From positions 7,274,323 to 7,338,322 of the forward strand of contig JAJEKV010000060.1 in NCBI GenBank assembly GCA_021234155.1: a DNA stretch of 64,000 nt, read 5' to 3'. The translations under genes were made by a program, and so were the position numbers. The notes beneath the pieces are model-generated. The model searched no databases, was not told where the DNA came from, and saw only the letters and a program-made list of their open reading frames with translations. Source of the DNA: Isoetes taiwanensis (taxonomy: Eukaryota > Streptophyta > Lycopodiopsida > Isoetales > Isoetaceae). Numbering within the stretch: position 1 is the first letter of the stretch; each line of letters begins with the position of its first letter. Positions 21,609 through 32,890 of this stretch are shown here, one piece after another.

Positions 21609-21997
21609 AGAGAAAGACAGGGGTTGCGAACGCATACAGATCCATTTTTTTTTCCCTAGGTCGGGGGGAGGCGCGTCCTTCCCGGGCGCTCCAGCACTTG
21701 GCGCTGCTTGCTAAATCGGGGAGGATGGGCGGGAAAGGGATCGGCATGTTGGCTTATCTTCTGCGAGGGCTTACAGTTTCGATTTCGCCTTCCCCGCAGT
21801 GAGTTAGCGCTGATGTCAGTGTTTTTACCTCTTTCGATTCTCCCTTGCTTGAGATGTCTTTAAGAAGGGAGGCCGGGAGGGCAAGGGTCGGGCATGCAAA
21901 TCTTCCATCCGGGTTCGATGGCCTCTATGGCCTGCTCATCCGCATGCATCACCGATTCTATCCCTTTGCCGATACTAGCCCGAGCCGATTCAATTGA

Positions 21998-22751
21998 TGT
22001 TTCTGCACTTTAGGCCTTTCTCGACAAGATGTTCCCAAATCTTTCTATGATGCCCTTGTCAGATTTTGTGACTCCAAATGTCTAGCAGGGGCAGTAGCCT
22101 TGGAAAGGGGCTCCTCGGCTGATCACTTACATGTTCAGGGTGTTTTGAGAGGTCGATTCAGAAGTCCTAAGGCCTTGAATGATGCTATCAAAAAAGACTT
22201 CAACTGGTCTCCCAAGCCTGCTGGCGTGGTGTTGGTCTGCAAAGCTTTGAAAAATAATAGGCTGCATTGTTTTGAGGGAATGGTAGGATATTGTATGAAA
22301 GATTTTGGAAAAGTTCACTATAGTTGTCATATGCACAATATCTCTGAATCTATGATTGAAAAAGGTAAGGATCTTTATTTAAGGTGGGGTGCAGGTGATA
22401 CTAAAGGGTTGTGTGTCTTGGATAATAGGAATCTTTTAAATAAGGCATGCCATTACGTGATGTATCATGGGGGTCGTAGACTATCCCCAAGCCTGACCTT
22501 TACTTTGTGCAGGATGTTGAGGTCTGGAAAATACACATTAAGTAGTTCTTGGATTATTCCTCATAATTCTGCCCATGTGAATGAACACACGAAAAGGGCA
22601 AAGATGGAGAGTGTTGCTTAATCCTGGCCGGGTCACCGCCTTCCTCGACATAAGAACTATTATCTTTGGTTATCCTTCGTGGTTTGTTCCTGTTGAGAGG
22701 AATGGGCCCGGTAGAAGGCGCTATTGGGATGATGCCATTCCAAAGATTTAA
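21998..22751 (+). pseudogene. HUH endonuclease (Rep-like, Replitron-type), frameshifted
   Basis: HUH endonucleases nick one DNA strand through a tyrosine and drive rolling-circle replication or single-strand transposition. The frame open from 21998 to 22621 reads LSRQDVPKSFYDALV, then ALERG and ADHLHVQGVLRG, where HLH is the metal-binding HUH motif followed by QG. About 65 residues later comes FEGMVGYCMKDFGKVHY, with the Y and K of the nicking motif. This domain order and the conserved E-R-G and G-Y-C-x-K-D fit the proteins of Replitrons, a recently described eukaryotic transposon group, better than Helitron Rep, geminivirus Rep or bacterial IS91. A one-base shift near 22595 leads to WRVLLNPGRVTAFLDIRTII and RRRYWDDAIPKI, ending at 22749-22751. 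The N-terminus is cut by a TGA at 21995, so this copy is broken. No intron is needed. Confidence 0.65.
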
Positions 22752-22981
22752 CAGACTCAAACTTTGAGGATCCGCATGAGACAACCTTTAGCTCGGGCGG
22801 ATATCCCCGATGTTGGTGCGGACTATATCCCCGTGGTATTACCGGGGGACCACACCATGGCAAGGGGTTGATTTCTTTCATGTGGTTCCTTCTTGTACAG
22901 TGTATAGTCTTTTGTATTTATCTGCTGTTGTATTTCTCTGGTTTATGGTTGGTACAGATTTGTGCAGGGTCTTCTTGAGAA

Positions 22982-23134
22982 ATGGATGGAAATGGCGACA
23001 CCATGGATGAGACCCCACCTGTGGTTGTTAGTATTGGTCCTGATATCATCAGTTCTACCATTGATGATTCTCATCCAAACCCACATGCTTATCCTCCTGA
23101 AAGTGAGGAAGTCTTTATCACGAGGAATTTGTGA
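22982..23134 (+). CDS. Short ORF downstream of the HUH gene
   Basis: A 50-codon ORF from ATGGATGGAAATGGC, acidic and Pro-rich (MDETPPVVVSIGPDI, then PNPHAYPPESEE). A second open stretch (23131-23328) in another frame has LRILRRQIGSFYVAINS. Together they could be the tail of the same element's coding region or a decayed second protein. No family is recognised. Confidence 0.25.
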   Translation: MDGNGDTMDETPPVVVSIGPDIISSTIDDSHPNPHAYPPESEEVFITRNL

Positions 23135-23594
23135 CTAGCATTGTGCAGGTTGGTACGGAGGCGCACAGGATTGCAGCCTCATTGAGGATCCTGAGAAGGC
23201 AGATAGGAAGCTTCTATGTTGCTATAAATTCTGCCTTATCTGCTGTGCAATGGGACCGTCTTGGTGTGCCTAATCGAGTCGCATGTGTTGCGCCACACAT
23301 GAGCTTGGCAAGGGCTCTCGACACGTGAGATACGCCCGCCTTGATCGGCTCATCGGGCATGCTAGCTCACGGGCCGACCGGAATTGAGAAGCTTTGTGTT
23401 GAACTTGCATCCGGTTATCCGGGTTATGTGTGATGAACTTATATGTTGTTGTGATCTGAACTATTTCTGCCATGTGGCTTCTGTATGCTGGTATTTCAAT
23501 GTAAATATTTGACATTTGTTTGCTTGATAATTGGACACCTGTTTCCTGTTTATATTTCTGACAGTGTTTATTCCAGTGGGGCATTGGCCCCCTT

Positions 23595-23672
23595 GCATAA
23601 GGGAGCTCCATTAGTTGGAGCTCTCTTATGCTCTACCGAGCCGCGGGTTACTTGTCGGGTTCGATTCCCCGT
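23595..23672 (+). repeat. Hairpin and tRNA-like B box, possible element end
   Basis: GCATAAGGGAGCTCCA and TTGGAGCTCTCTTATGC form a stem of about 16 bp with a 4-nt loop (23595-23631). CGGGTTCGATTCCCCG (23656-23671) is a perfect tRNA T-arm/B-box sequence. No A box or acceptor stem is found, so it is not a tRNA gene. The pair could be the 3' region of the HUH element or a SINE remnant. Confidence 0.5.
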
Positions 23673-23699
23673 GCTCAGCCCGATATTTGATCTGCAGGT

Positions 23700-24480
23700 A
23701 TAACAGTATTCTTTGGAGAATACGCCATGGTTTTATTTATAGTTGCATGTATTTTTGTTCAAGTCAAACAAGCCAGGTATGACTTGTAAAGGACTTGAAA
23801 TGGAGGGCAGGGATGCTCTTAGAGAGCATCTTGACTTTTGGACCATTGTCTTTTTTTTTAAATGGCTGTCATCTGACGGCCCAAAATCCATAATACAAGT
23901 TATATCCATAATACAGTTGTTTCTCTTCAATTCACCCGAGGGTCTATTGAATTTGGCAATTCACATACACATGCCCTAAGCAAACCCACGCGGAAATATA
24001 TCCATGTGGCCACAACTGATCCCTAGGGACGTCAACCTGCATCAGCCGTTCATCGCACGCGTGATGGCTGCCGTGGTCGCATCTCCTTTGTTGTACACAC
24101 GAGGCAATATCTCCACATATTTCCCTCGTTCGTTTGTTTGTTTGTTTGATGCAGTCTGTGGGCTTGTTGTGGGCACAGAGTGACGACGTTTTTCTTGATG
24201 GGCACTTCGATCCGGGATGGATTATCGTGTTTTCTGCAAAATCTGCCATTCTTATCTCTTTCGCTGTGAGACACCGACGTCGCAGCAAAAACAGGTGCAG
24301 ATTTGTCTCCTTTTTCATCCATTCCCTTTAAGCTCATTAAAGGTCGTGGCTTCCTTTTGGCCCTTGCATTGTAGAGTTTTTGGGTTTGTACCGTTGCTTA
24401 AAGGGAGCCGTGTGCAAAAAGGGTCCAAATTTGAGGCACTTATGTCGGCCAATTTGGGGCTCATCTATCCGAATCTTTGT
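23700..24480 (+). promoter_or_regulatory. Upstream region of DP
   Basis: No gene is seen. The stretch contains (GTTT)n near 24130, GC-richer sequence, and at 24481-24489 a good splice acceptor (TTTCGCAG) that suggests a 5'UTR intron. The promoter of DP should lie here; no single TATA box stands out. Confidence 0.35.
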
Positions 24481-24548
24481 GTTTCGCAGGTCAGTTTCTG
24501 TTGCTGAAGCTCGAATTTTGGTTTATGGAATAGAAGCTCTGGGTCAAT

Positions 24549-27500
24549 ATGTTTCAGCAAGGTACGTTCACAATGATAGCCAGGCGTTATTAGGCTTTTG
24601 AAGGCTTATGTAGATGTTAGTTGAGTTCATAAACCGTGAAGCAGAATTTTCTTTTGCCCAGCTGAGAATTTACAGTTTTGAACTAATTCTTAAGTAGACT
24701 TTCTTGATGGTCAGCTTATTAATTATAACTACCATTATGGTAAGTTAAACAGGCATCTCAAAAAGTTCTTTAGTTTGAGTATGTTCTTAAAGTAAGTATT
24801 GACTAGATTGATTTGATAATTACATGTATTTTATTATCTAGTCAATTGAGACATGCAACAGTAAGATCAGCTAGCTGTTCCGTGCTCTGGAAGTAGGACT
24901 TTCCCTAGAATATGAACAATGTATATATGTCATTAGTGTGATTTAACAATAAACTTCAATATGGTGAATATCTGGATCTGAATTGCAGCAAATAGATATG
25001 AATGGCATACAACTGTTAGTTTTTATGCCGAACAGGGGATATCCTTCAATGGTTTCAATTATAGATGAGCGAGTTAGGAATCAATTTGATGCTTTTGCGG
25101 GAAAAGTTTTGATGCTATGAGAAAATTTGAATCTTGTGTAGAATATTTGATATCTAAATAAGATATGCGAAGGTATAGGTTCTGTCAATGTTTATTATAG
25201 CCCAAATTGGAATGTATGTGACAGTCTAATTATTTATGGACGAGCAAGAACCCATTATCATTAATCCATTCCTGAAGGCTTTAGTGGCTGCCTTTTAAAT
25301 GTCCAATTTCATTTCCAAGTAAATGCCTTTTCTTGATAAGGCCGTTGATCACAAATCTATTCGGATAGAAATGTTCTTTTGGTGCTAGACTTATTTTTTG
25401 ATTTAGGAAACTTCAAAAGGTAGTGTCAATTCCGCAGAAACATCACTCCTCAGCATTATCTAGGTTTCAAGTCTGTCAATTCCCTGGATGAAACAAGAAT
25501 TTATTATGAAAGTACATAACAGGTTCAGGGCACTATTATAAGCAGCACCACACCACTGGGTGGTATGATTGCCGATCCAAAATGCAAAACAAGTTTTTGT
25601 TCATGTTTTTTTCTTGCGATTAGAATAATTATTATATGTCTCTTATGGGAATTAATTGGTCTCTTTATATCCAGGGGGGTCAAGGAAGGGGCATGGGCGG
25701 CCTGTTGTTAAGACGGGCCCAAGAACAAAAACTGGTTTCCGCCCTACAGGATTAAATCTTGATGTTGGCGGTGTGAAAGAAAGCTTTCAGAGTAGTGTGA
25801 TAGTAGATCGTTATCAATGTGAGGTGGCCCACCAGAATGGGGAGGCAAAGTTTTCTCAAGGTAATTGCTCTTCTATCTAGTGGAAATTTGGAGATAAGGA
25901 GCTCTTTTTTATAAGCTTTTTCATGTAGTACCTGCTTTTGTGCAGCAATGCCAATGGAGGAGGACTTCAATGACGTAATTGCAAATGGTTTCTCACCTGC
26001 TGTATCTAATAGATTTGCAGCTTCTTGTGCCTCTATGGATAGTGGTAGTGGGGGTTCTCCTTCAAGAAGTGAGGTTGCATTGCTTACACCTGGTTCAAAT
26101 GGCACAATGTCCAATGATCCAGATTCTGTCGACATGGTTGGGTGAGTGGGGAAAATTTTCTTTGCTTTCTTTTTTATATCCTGAAAGATTTAGCTTTTTA
26201 AGTACTGACAGAAGGAAAAAGAAGCGTGGGAATCGATCTACGGTTGGAGAGAAGGGTGGAAAAGGCTTGCGTCATTTCAGCATGAAAGGTATGGCAGTAC
26301 AACTCCATTCATGTGCTTTCTCCATATGGGCCCTTTTTTATGCTCTGAATCTGCACTGTCTTGCAGTTTGTGAGAAAGTTGAGAGCAAGGTTCGGACCAC
26401 ATACAATGAGGCAAGTGCATTGTGCATATAATAATACCGTTAAAAGGAAAATAATAAGGTTTCAAAGACAGAACTGGTCCTTAACAACATGCTGACAACA
26501 CTTACCAAACACAGGTTGCTGATGAATTGGTTGCAGAATTTACCGATCCAAATAACTTATTTGTCTCTCCAGATCAGGTATTATTTGAATACTGTTTTTA
26601 AACTTGTGTAGCCCCCTATTCGATTTGTATTGATATGTTACTTCAAATTAGCAACAATACGATGAGAAAAATATAAGAAGGCGTGTTTATGACGCCTTAA
26701 ATGTCCTTATGGCTATGGACATTATTGCAAAAGAGAAGAAGGAGATTCAATGGAAAGGTCTTCCAAGTACTGGAGTCAATGATATTGAACAATTAAAGGT
26801 ATATCTGGTAGGAACTCAACTACTTGAACAATCACTTCCATTTTATTTTTTTAAACTAGAAAATTATCTTTTGCAGGATGAGCGTCTTCGAGTTCAATCC
26901 AGGATTGACAAGAAGAAGAAGTATTTAGATGAATTGCAGGAACAGGTAGATCTCATGTTAATTCTAATTTCTGTCTTCATTCTGTAGTCCCTTGCAGCTT
27001 ATGCTTGTCATTATGCCCATTTATAAAGATTCAGGGAATTCAAAACCTTGTTCAGCGGAATGAAACCGCATACAATAGTACTGGGAGCCTTCCTTCTGTT
27101 GGAGTAGATCTTCCTTTCATTATTGTTCAGGTGCGGAGCTTCTCACCGTTTTAGTTGTAAAATGATTGACGTGATTGTTTCCAGAGAGCAGCAGAAATGA
27201 AGTGATCATTGTAACATAATTATTAAAGGAAAGAAGCATAATTGGTTTCTGAGAGTAGTTTTCTGTTGATTGTAGACACGGCCTCAAGCTACTGTAGAGG
27301 TTGAAATATCTGAAGATATGCAGCTTGTTCACTTCGATTTCAATAGGTATGTCTTTAAGTTATCCGTTTACAGAGACTTTATTTTAGTAAGGATTTCGTC
27401 TGGTTTTAATTTGTATTTCTTTCTGAAATATCATCTTTTCAGCTCGCCATTTGAGCTCCATGATGATGCTGCAGTTTTGAAGGCTATGAGACTTTCTCAG

Positions 27501-27710
27501 TCTAATAACTGGGACAATCATGCCGGATCAAACATGTCAATTGGTGCCATGGCATCACCATCTTCTAATTTATATCAATGGTCCATACATCCACATTGTG
27601 CAGGCACTACAGCTTCCATACCTCACGTCTTTGCTCGTGGCTTGAAACCTGCTGGTTCGCCACCATTGCCTGGCATTTTGAAGGCCCGTGTTAAGCATGA
27701 AAACACATGA
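24549..27710 (+). CDS. DP: DP transcription factor, E2F dimerization partner (11 coding exons)
   Basis: DP pairs with E2F in the nucleus to control G1/S genes. Coding exons: 24549-24561, 25675-25860, 25946-26141, 26212-26288, 26367-26410, 26515-26577, 26652-26798, 26877-26945, 27035-27130, 27276-27346, 27443-27710. They sum to 1230 nt, giving 409 residues plus TGA with every phase matching. The ATG at 24549 is the first in frame after an upstream TAG. Residues about 132-140 are a basic KKKR nuclear signal. About 147-232 is the winged-helix domain with [38 protein letters not shown] and WKGLP. About 240-335 is the dimerization region with a coiled coil ([15 protein letters not shown]), NLVQRNE, and [13 protein letters not shown]. 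The 26411-26514 intron begins GC rather than GT. The Ser-rich N-terminus and the tail are less conserved. No damage is seen, so this is probably a working gene. Confidence 0.93.
26411..26514 (+). other. GC-AG intron in DP
   Basis: The exon ends AATGAG and the intron starts GCAAGT and ends ACACAG, joining Glu of TTYNE to VADELV, a junction conserved in DP proteins. Apart from the C the donor matches consensus, as is usual for GC-AG introns. Confidence 0.85.
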
Positions 27711-28330
27711 TTCTGGAGGTTTTGTTTCAGTAGATTGAAGGCTCTTTTTTCGGCCATTTCGTTAGATTGTTAACCTTGTATGTCACCTTCCTCAGTGACA
27801 CGCAGAGAAGGATGTAATATAGCCAATCAGAGGTCAAGCTGGGAAGATTCCCAGTTATTAAATTATTCTACGATGTCGTAAATTATCTTGTGTATTAAAC
27901 AAAAATGTTATTTACAAAATAAGAAGACTCGCTATTTCGCTTGTTTAACTGGAAGAAATGATGATAGGGTAGGCTAGTGTAGGTAGACTTTGGCTGTACA
28001 GGCTTAATCATTTTGTAATTTTAGACGAGCTATTTTGCTTCTTTGTCTAAGTACAACAATATGGATTGGAACTGTTAATCCACATTGTATAAGTATTGAG
28101 CTAGTTGAATTGACTGATTCAGGATTGTAATTCCTATGGCTTGTGGAAGTACATATCACTAAAATATTGGATTAATTCAAGGGTTTATGGGATTTGTTTT
28201 TAAGATTGAATATGAACCATTGATCTCCAGCATATCCAGAGCATCGTACTAAATCAATGGCTAACATCTTTTTGGCAGAAAAATTCTTTGCCACTTTCTA
28301 AGGTCACTTTCAAACCCTACAGACAAAACA
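27711..28330 (+). other. DP 3' flank
   Basis: Probable 3'UTR and downstream sequence. It is AT-rich with no further gene. Confidence 0.5.
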
Positions 28331-30350
28331 AATAAAAACCAAGCTCCTAGCTTCACACAGGCCAGGATCCGCAGCAAGCCCATGGGGTTCGGCCCCAATC
28401 TCTGTTTAAAACACCATAGCCAGGGACATGCGCCGGGATCTACGTTTCTAAAAGGGCAGTAAATCGGAGGCAGGAGAAGGAAACAGAAGGAGAACGATTA
28501 AAAAAAGGCTAAAAATAGAGGATTAAGGTGAGAAATAGAAGAAAACAGAGAATTAGGGCTTTGGATCATATTTGAGGACAGATCAGGTGGTAATCGCCCA
28601 GACAGGATCCGGGTATCAGGGTAATGGTCCCGCCATAGTATAAACCGTCCTGCCATCCTGCATCCATCGCCGTCCTGCCATGGTACACCCATCCGCCCAT
28701 CCTCAAACCTGGGCATCGATCAGATACCTGAGAAGCGGCTTCCTAACAAACCGATTTAGCTAGAACCTAAGAATTTGGGTAAACAGCTGCTTGACAAGAA
28801 TATGGACAAGAAGCCAGAATCAATCCTTTGCCACTGTTTGGCAACAACCAGGAACGAGAGATCTTCACGCCAAGCATGCCCTTCAACACAAGAACATGAA
28901 GAGCAACGATCCACTGTCAATCGGATTTGCAAAGCCCTGGATTGCACGCCTCTGCCCTGCACGCTCCGCAAAATAGAAAGGAGCGTGTCCTTTTATCCAC
29001 ACTGTACAAATACTTTTTCTTTTCCAATCATAGCAAAAAAAGTCAAAAACACACCAAAATAGCAACGTGACCACTAAACGCAATTAAGCTGCTCAAACAT
29101 GGCAAAATATACCCTTTTCCATACAATACGCCATCAAAATCATAGTCCCAACCATTGCGAGAAGGCCCTCCCACAATATGAAACTAAAAATGTGGAAGTT
29201 TATAGCTTATGGAAGTAAATATTGGGTTTGTCTTGAAGAATCTTACATCTTGATGTCATGCTAGCTGATTGCATAACTGGAATTGTTACCTTTTTCAAAT
29301 ATCCTTTTTGGGCAAATTCTCCTTTTTCAAGCATCATGCTAGCCGATTGCTTTACTGGTGTTAATCTTTTGTAGACATCTTTTTTGGATTTGACAAGCTC
29401 AAGGTATCTTTTTCAGACATGTTCTTTTTGGATTTGACAAGCTCAAGGTTTTATCTGCATGACACCAATCAGTCCATACATAAGGTGCAATGTCAATCTA
29501 GGTTGCGTGAACCAACAAATTCAATTTTGAGGGCTGCATCGACCACATGATCCTTGAGGTTGAAGATAGCTGGATCTTACATGGTTGAAAATAAGCATAG
29601 CGTGTGATTGAGCTAAGGGAAATTATTCTCAAGTCTGAAGCTCATCTCAACGGCGATAATTATCTATAATGCATTGGATCTAGACCTCCGAAAGAAGGAA
29701 GGAAGGAAGGATCAGCAACAAGGTCTTGGGTATGCTGAATTTGACTATTGCTTTATAGGGTACACTCGCCATTAATAATTTTGTTTTAGAAGTGTGTTTG
29801 TGCTCACTATCTCATTCGCTCTTGGCATTTTTAGCAAGTTTCTACTATGGGATTTTGTCCACGTCACAATTTATCTCAACATAATTTTATGATATACAAG
29901 AAATTAGCACTGGCGAAGCTAGCGCCGATATGTTGTGGCTTTGGTTGTAGTCGCGGTCTTTCGCGCCCCTGGGAGTTGACCCAAGTTGTTCCGCTAGCGC
30001 GTTGCCCAGGTGTAGATGGACCACCGGATCCTATAAAGGATTGGTGCTTCGTCTACATCGCCGGCGTAGAAGTGAATGGATGGGAGGTGTGTGTGTGCGC
30101 GCGCGCGCGTGGTGTGTGAAGAATTGCGTACCTTGGTTATGAAAGGAGTTCCTTATAAACGACATGGTTGTAGTCTTCGTCTTAGTATCTGCACTTAAAA
30201 GAATTAGGACATCCTCTCTTTTTCATATGCGAGTGAGTGCTGTGTAAAGTTGTCCATGTGCGAAGACCTCACTGTGTAAGTCATTATAATTTTGTCGAAC
30301 GTAAGTCCGAGGCAGCTATTGAATGTCGTTGAATACATAGGTCGTAGTGG
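28331..30350. other. No gene recognised
   Basis: The stretch holds minor repeats: CATGCTAGC(T/C)GATTGC at 29258 and 29335, and TTTTTGGATTTGACAAGCTC at about 29381 and 29426. An alternating purine-pyrimidine tract lies at 30087-30118 (GT then GC repeats). Open stretches show no motif. Confidence 0.5.
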
Positions 30351-30379
30351 GAGTTGACGTCGATGGATTGTCTAGGGCC

Positions 30380-31320
30380 ACTTGTCTGGTTGACTAAAGA
30401 AATCGATGCGTGATATGGGATGGATGTTGCCTCTTTGGTGTGGATCCTCTGTCAATAACTTGACTTGGACAAATCTGTTATGTAGTGAGGTTACCATGAC
30501 CCTCGCATTTTTAACGACACCTCTGTCTCTGTCAAGTGTCTTTGTGATGTGGCATATCGTGTTAAGCGAAGTTCGTGCTGGGGCAATGATAGGTCTCTGT
30601 AGCTATTCAAAAAGTCTGTTGTTGATATCGGATGGTCCTCTAAGACTTGGTCATTTTCTTTTAGTCTATCCACGCTATAATAGGGTTTGTATAGATTTGA
30701 GAGAAGTTCGATGACTGTGTCGTTGAATTCGTCGACGATGATATTTTTATGGGATAGAATTCCTTTGTTTTTGCACGCTTATGGGTCTTTGACGATTTGC
30801 TTGTTGTATAGAAAACCGTTGCCTCTTATGGGTTTATAGTGGTTTCGAATAGTATCAATAAGACATTTTCGAGTAGAGTCCCTTCTCCGACAGCGTCGGC
30901 AAAAGATATGAGCTCAGGGTCTTTGGTGGTTCTGACGGGTTCATTAAATTCGAGTACTTCGAAGCGGTTCCATAAGTGTGATGATCTAATAGAAGCATTT
31001 ATTGTTGCTACCTTACTTTGCCTTTTTGACAACTGGCGCGACTTATTTAAAGTCTCCTGCCGGTATGAATAGTTTTCCTCCAAAGGGTGCATTTGTTCCC
31101 GTTACCTTTTGAAGCAACACGTCAACCGCTTCAATGACTGATCGGTTTGCCATGGGAAACTCGGGTTTATTAGGGATGCTTTTGAGGAGTATGGATCGAG
31201 CAGCGAATGAAGATTAACATTCTCGGTCGTGGGAATTTGAAATAGCGAATTCACAGTCCTACCACCTAGATAGAGACATGAGGCTAGTCTAGTGGTCACA
31301 CATGGGAGCACAATATTTCT
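30380..31320 (-). pseudogene. Helitron PIF1-type helicase region
   Basis: This is the DNA helicase end of a Helitron RepHel protein. On the minus strand from 31311 it reads YLGGRTVNSLFQIPTTENVN, then DVLLQKVTGTNAPFGGKLFI and PAGDFK (helicase Walker-B region), VATINASIRSSHLWNRFEVL, ELISFADAVGEGTLLENVL, and finally DEFND, YYSVDRLKENDQ and STTDFLNS. The Walker A motif is not found. Frames change several times and stops are frequent. It continues the minus-strand Helitron pieces at higher coordinates. Confidence 0.85.
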
Positions 31321-31679
31321 CGATCCTCATATGTGGAGGCAAAGGGCTTTTAAGACACATGTTTTGCTAGCTCATGCTTTGCCATAGATGAAGATTGGAT
31401 TAGGAGAGTGTCCACTGTCGATGAGATAAATAATGTGGTTATATATGATTGATTGATTTTTTCATGGTTTGGAGCATGGTGGAACTTTTATCAAGGTATT
31501 CTTCGTGGTCGGGAAATTTTGAAAGTTCATTTTGAATGTCTTTTAATGTGATGGTTGATGCGAAGAGACCGAATGCATCAGTGGTTGTTCCACGTTGAAT
31601 CAGGACATTCTTGATTGTGATTAGTCCTTCATTTGATGCGGTAGACTCGTTTCCATGATGCTAGTCGATGAAATTAGCT

Positions 31680-32652
31680 GTCATTTCAGTCTGAAATGTC
31701 TCCCAATAGTTCTAACGCAAGTCCACCATCTATTATGAGTAGTCCAAATAGAAAGCGCAGTTGTGATGGTGCTTGCAAACATGCGGTCACCTCCTCCATT
31801 GTCTTGATTACCTCCGTTGGTGGTGCTATGAGGCCCATTAATTGTGCGGTTTCCTGATACGTTTCGTATCATTGGCCATCGTGAATCTTGAGTTCATTCC
31901 AGGATCGTGTAGCTCTGTGGAGTAATATGATCCTTAGATAGAATGCCTTTCCGACCCTCAGAAATAACAATCGTATCCTACAAACGAGTGCCTCTGGATC
32001 TTTTGTGGACAATATTTCTTGTGGCACCTGGGGATTCTTGCTCAAGTCGATCAGTTGGTTTGAGCACAGTACCTGAGTTATAAGTTGCGAACGTATATTG
32101 TTCATTATATTGGACATAGGTCAGAATATCAAATTCAGGGGCAAGTGGACGCAAGAAGTATCTGTCTAGTGTAGATTTTCCGATGGATGCTGTAGAAGTT
32201 CTTTCAAATCGGTTTCTGTTTTGTCCTTGTAAATGGAGGAAAAACATTTTACAGATGGGTGCTTCTCGGTCATATAGTATGAAATGATTCTCCAGGCAGC
32301 TTCTATTGTTGAAAGGTATCGTGCTGATATGTAATCTTGCACTTTATTCTTGGTGCGTGCTTGTGTCGTGCTAGATCCACTTCTACTATTTGATTTGTCG
32401 TATGTCTGTGATTGTGCGTTGCGATCGACTTTGATGTGGAACCTTGTGGTGTCAAATCCTTTGTATATATATTCGTAAGGATGTGCAAATATGTGCATGG
32501 TTGATGCGACATCCGCATAAGCGTGACAGTCTAGTTCTCTTAATAGAAACGACATATAGGGGACGACATTCATATCTGCCTTAGTTCTCCTTATGTACTG
32601 CACTCCTTCTGTATGTTTTTTGGTTAATGGGTTTTGGGTAACCATAGCAGCA
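31680..32652 (-). pseudogene. Helitron RepHel central part with tyrosine motif
   Basis: On the minus strand from about 32650 this reads YGYPKPI, RRTKADMNVVPYMSFLLREL, ASTMHIFAHPYEYIYKG (the Rep motif with the nicking tyrosine(s)), VQDYISARYLSTIEAAWRI, ERTSTASIGKSTLDRYFLRP, and FYLRIILLHRATRSWNELKI, all landmarks of the segment between Rep and the helicase. ALVCRIRLLFLRVGKAF is readable, so damage is moderate. A tail with YETYQETAQLMGL and SQLRFLFGLLI lies near 31700-31860. Confidence 0.88.
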
Positions 32653-32890
32653 ATATCTAGCATTATAACAGGGGGTTCCTTTTCTATTTTTGTACGCTTT
32701 TGCATATGGTTTTGCTATGATTTCATCGCGTATGCAATTGAATGTACTAATGCGTACATCTAGAGTGCGCATACGAGTGCGCTAATTTTGGACTAGTTTT
32801 ATTGATCTTTTCCAATGGTTTAAGACCCTTTTTATTTTTAAGCTTCAAATCATGGCATGCAAGACCTCGAGAGTTCTCCTTTAGGGTTGG
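32653..32890 (+). repeat. End module A, copy 2
   Basis: It starts ATATCTAGCATTATAACAGG exactly where Helitron coding sequence stops, and follows the same order of landmarks as 15465-15690. It therefore marks one edge of an insertion into the Helitron. Confidence 0.7.

Noticed and set aside
23595-23672. Functional tRNA gene
   Set aside because: A perfect T arm is present, but there is no A box at tRNA spacing, no acceptor stem and no anticodon arm.
30406-30714. Plus ORF of 102 codons
   Set aside because: It is the shadow of the Helitron helicase on the opposite strand.
32653-32700. Helitron 5' terminus (TC...) for module A
   Set aside because: ATATCTAGC could be read as A|TC..., but one copy has TG instead and no CTRR end with hairpin was found after module B.
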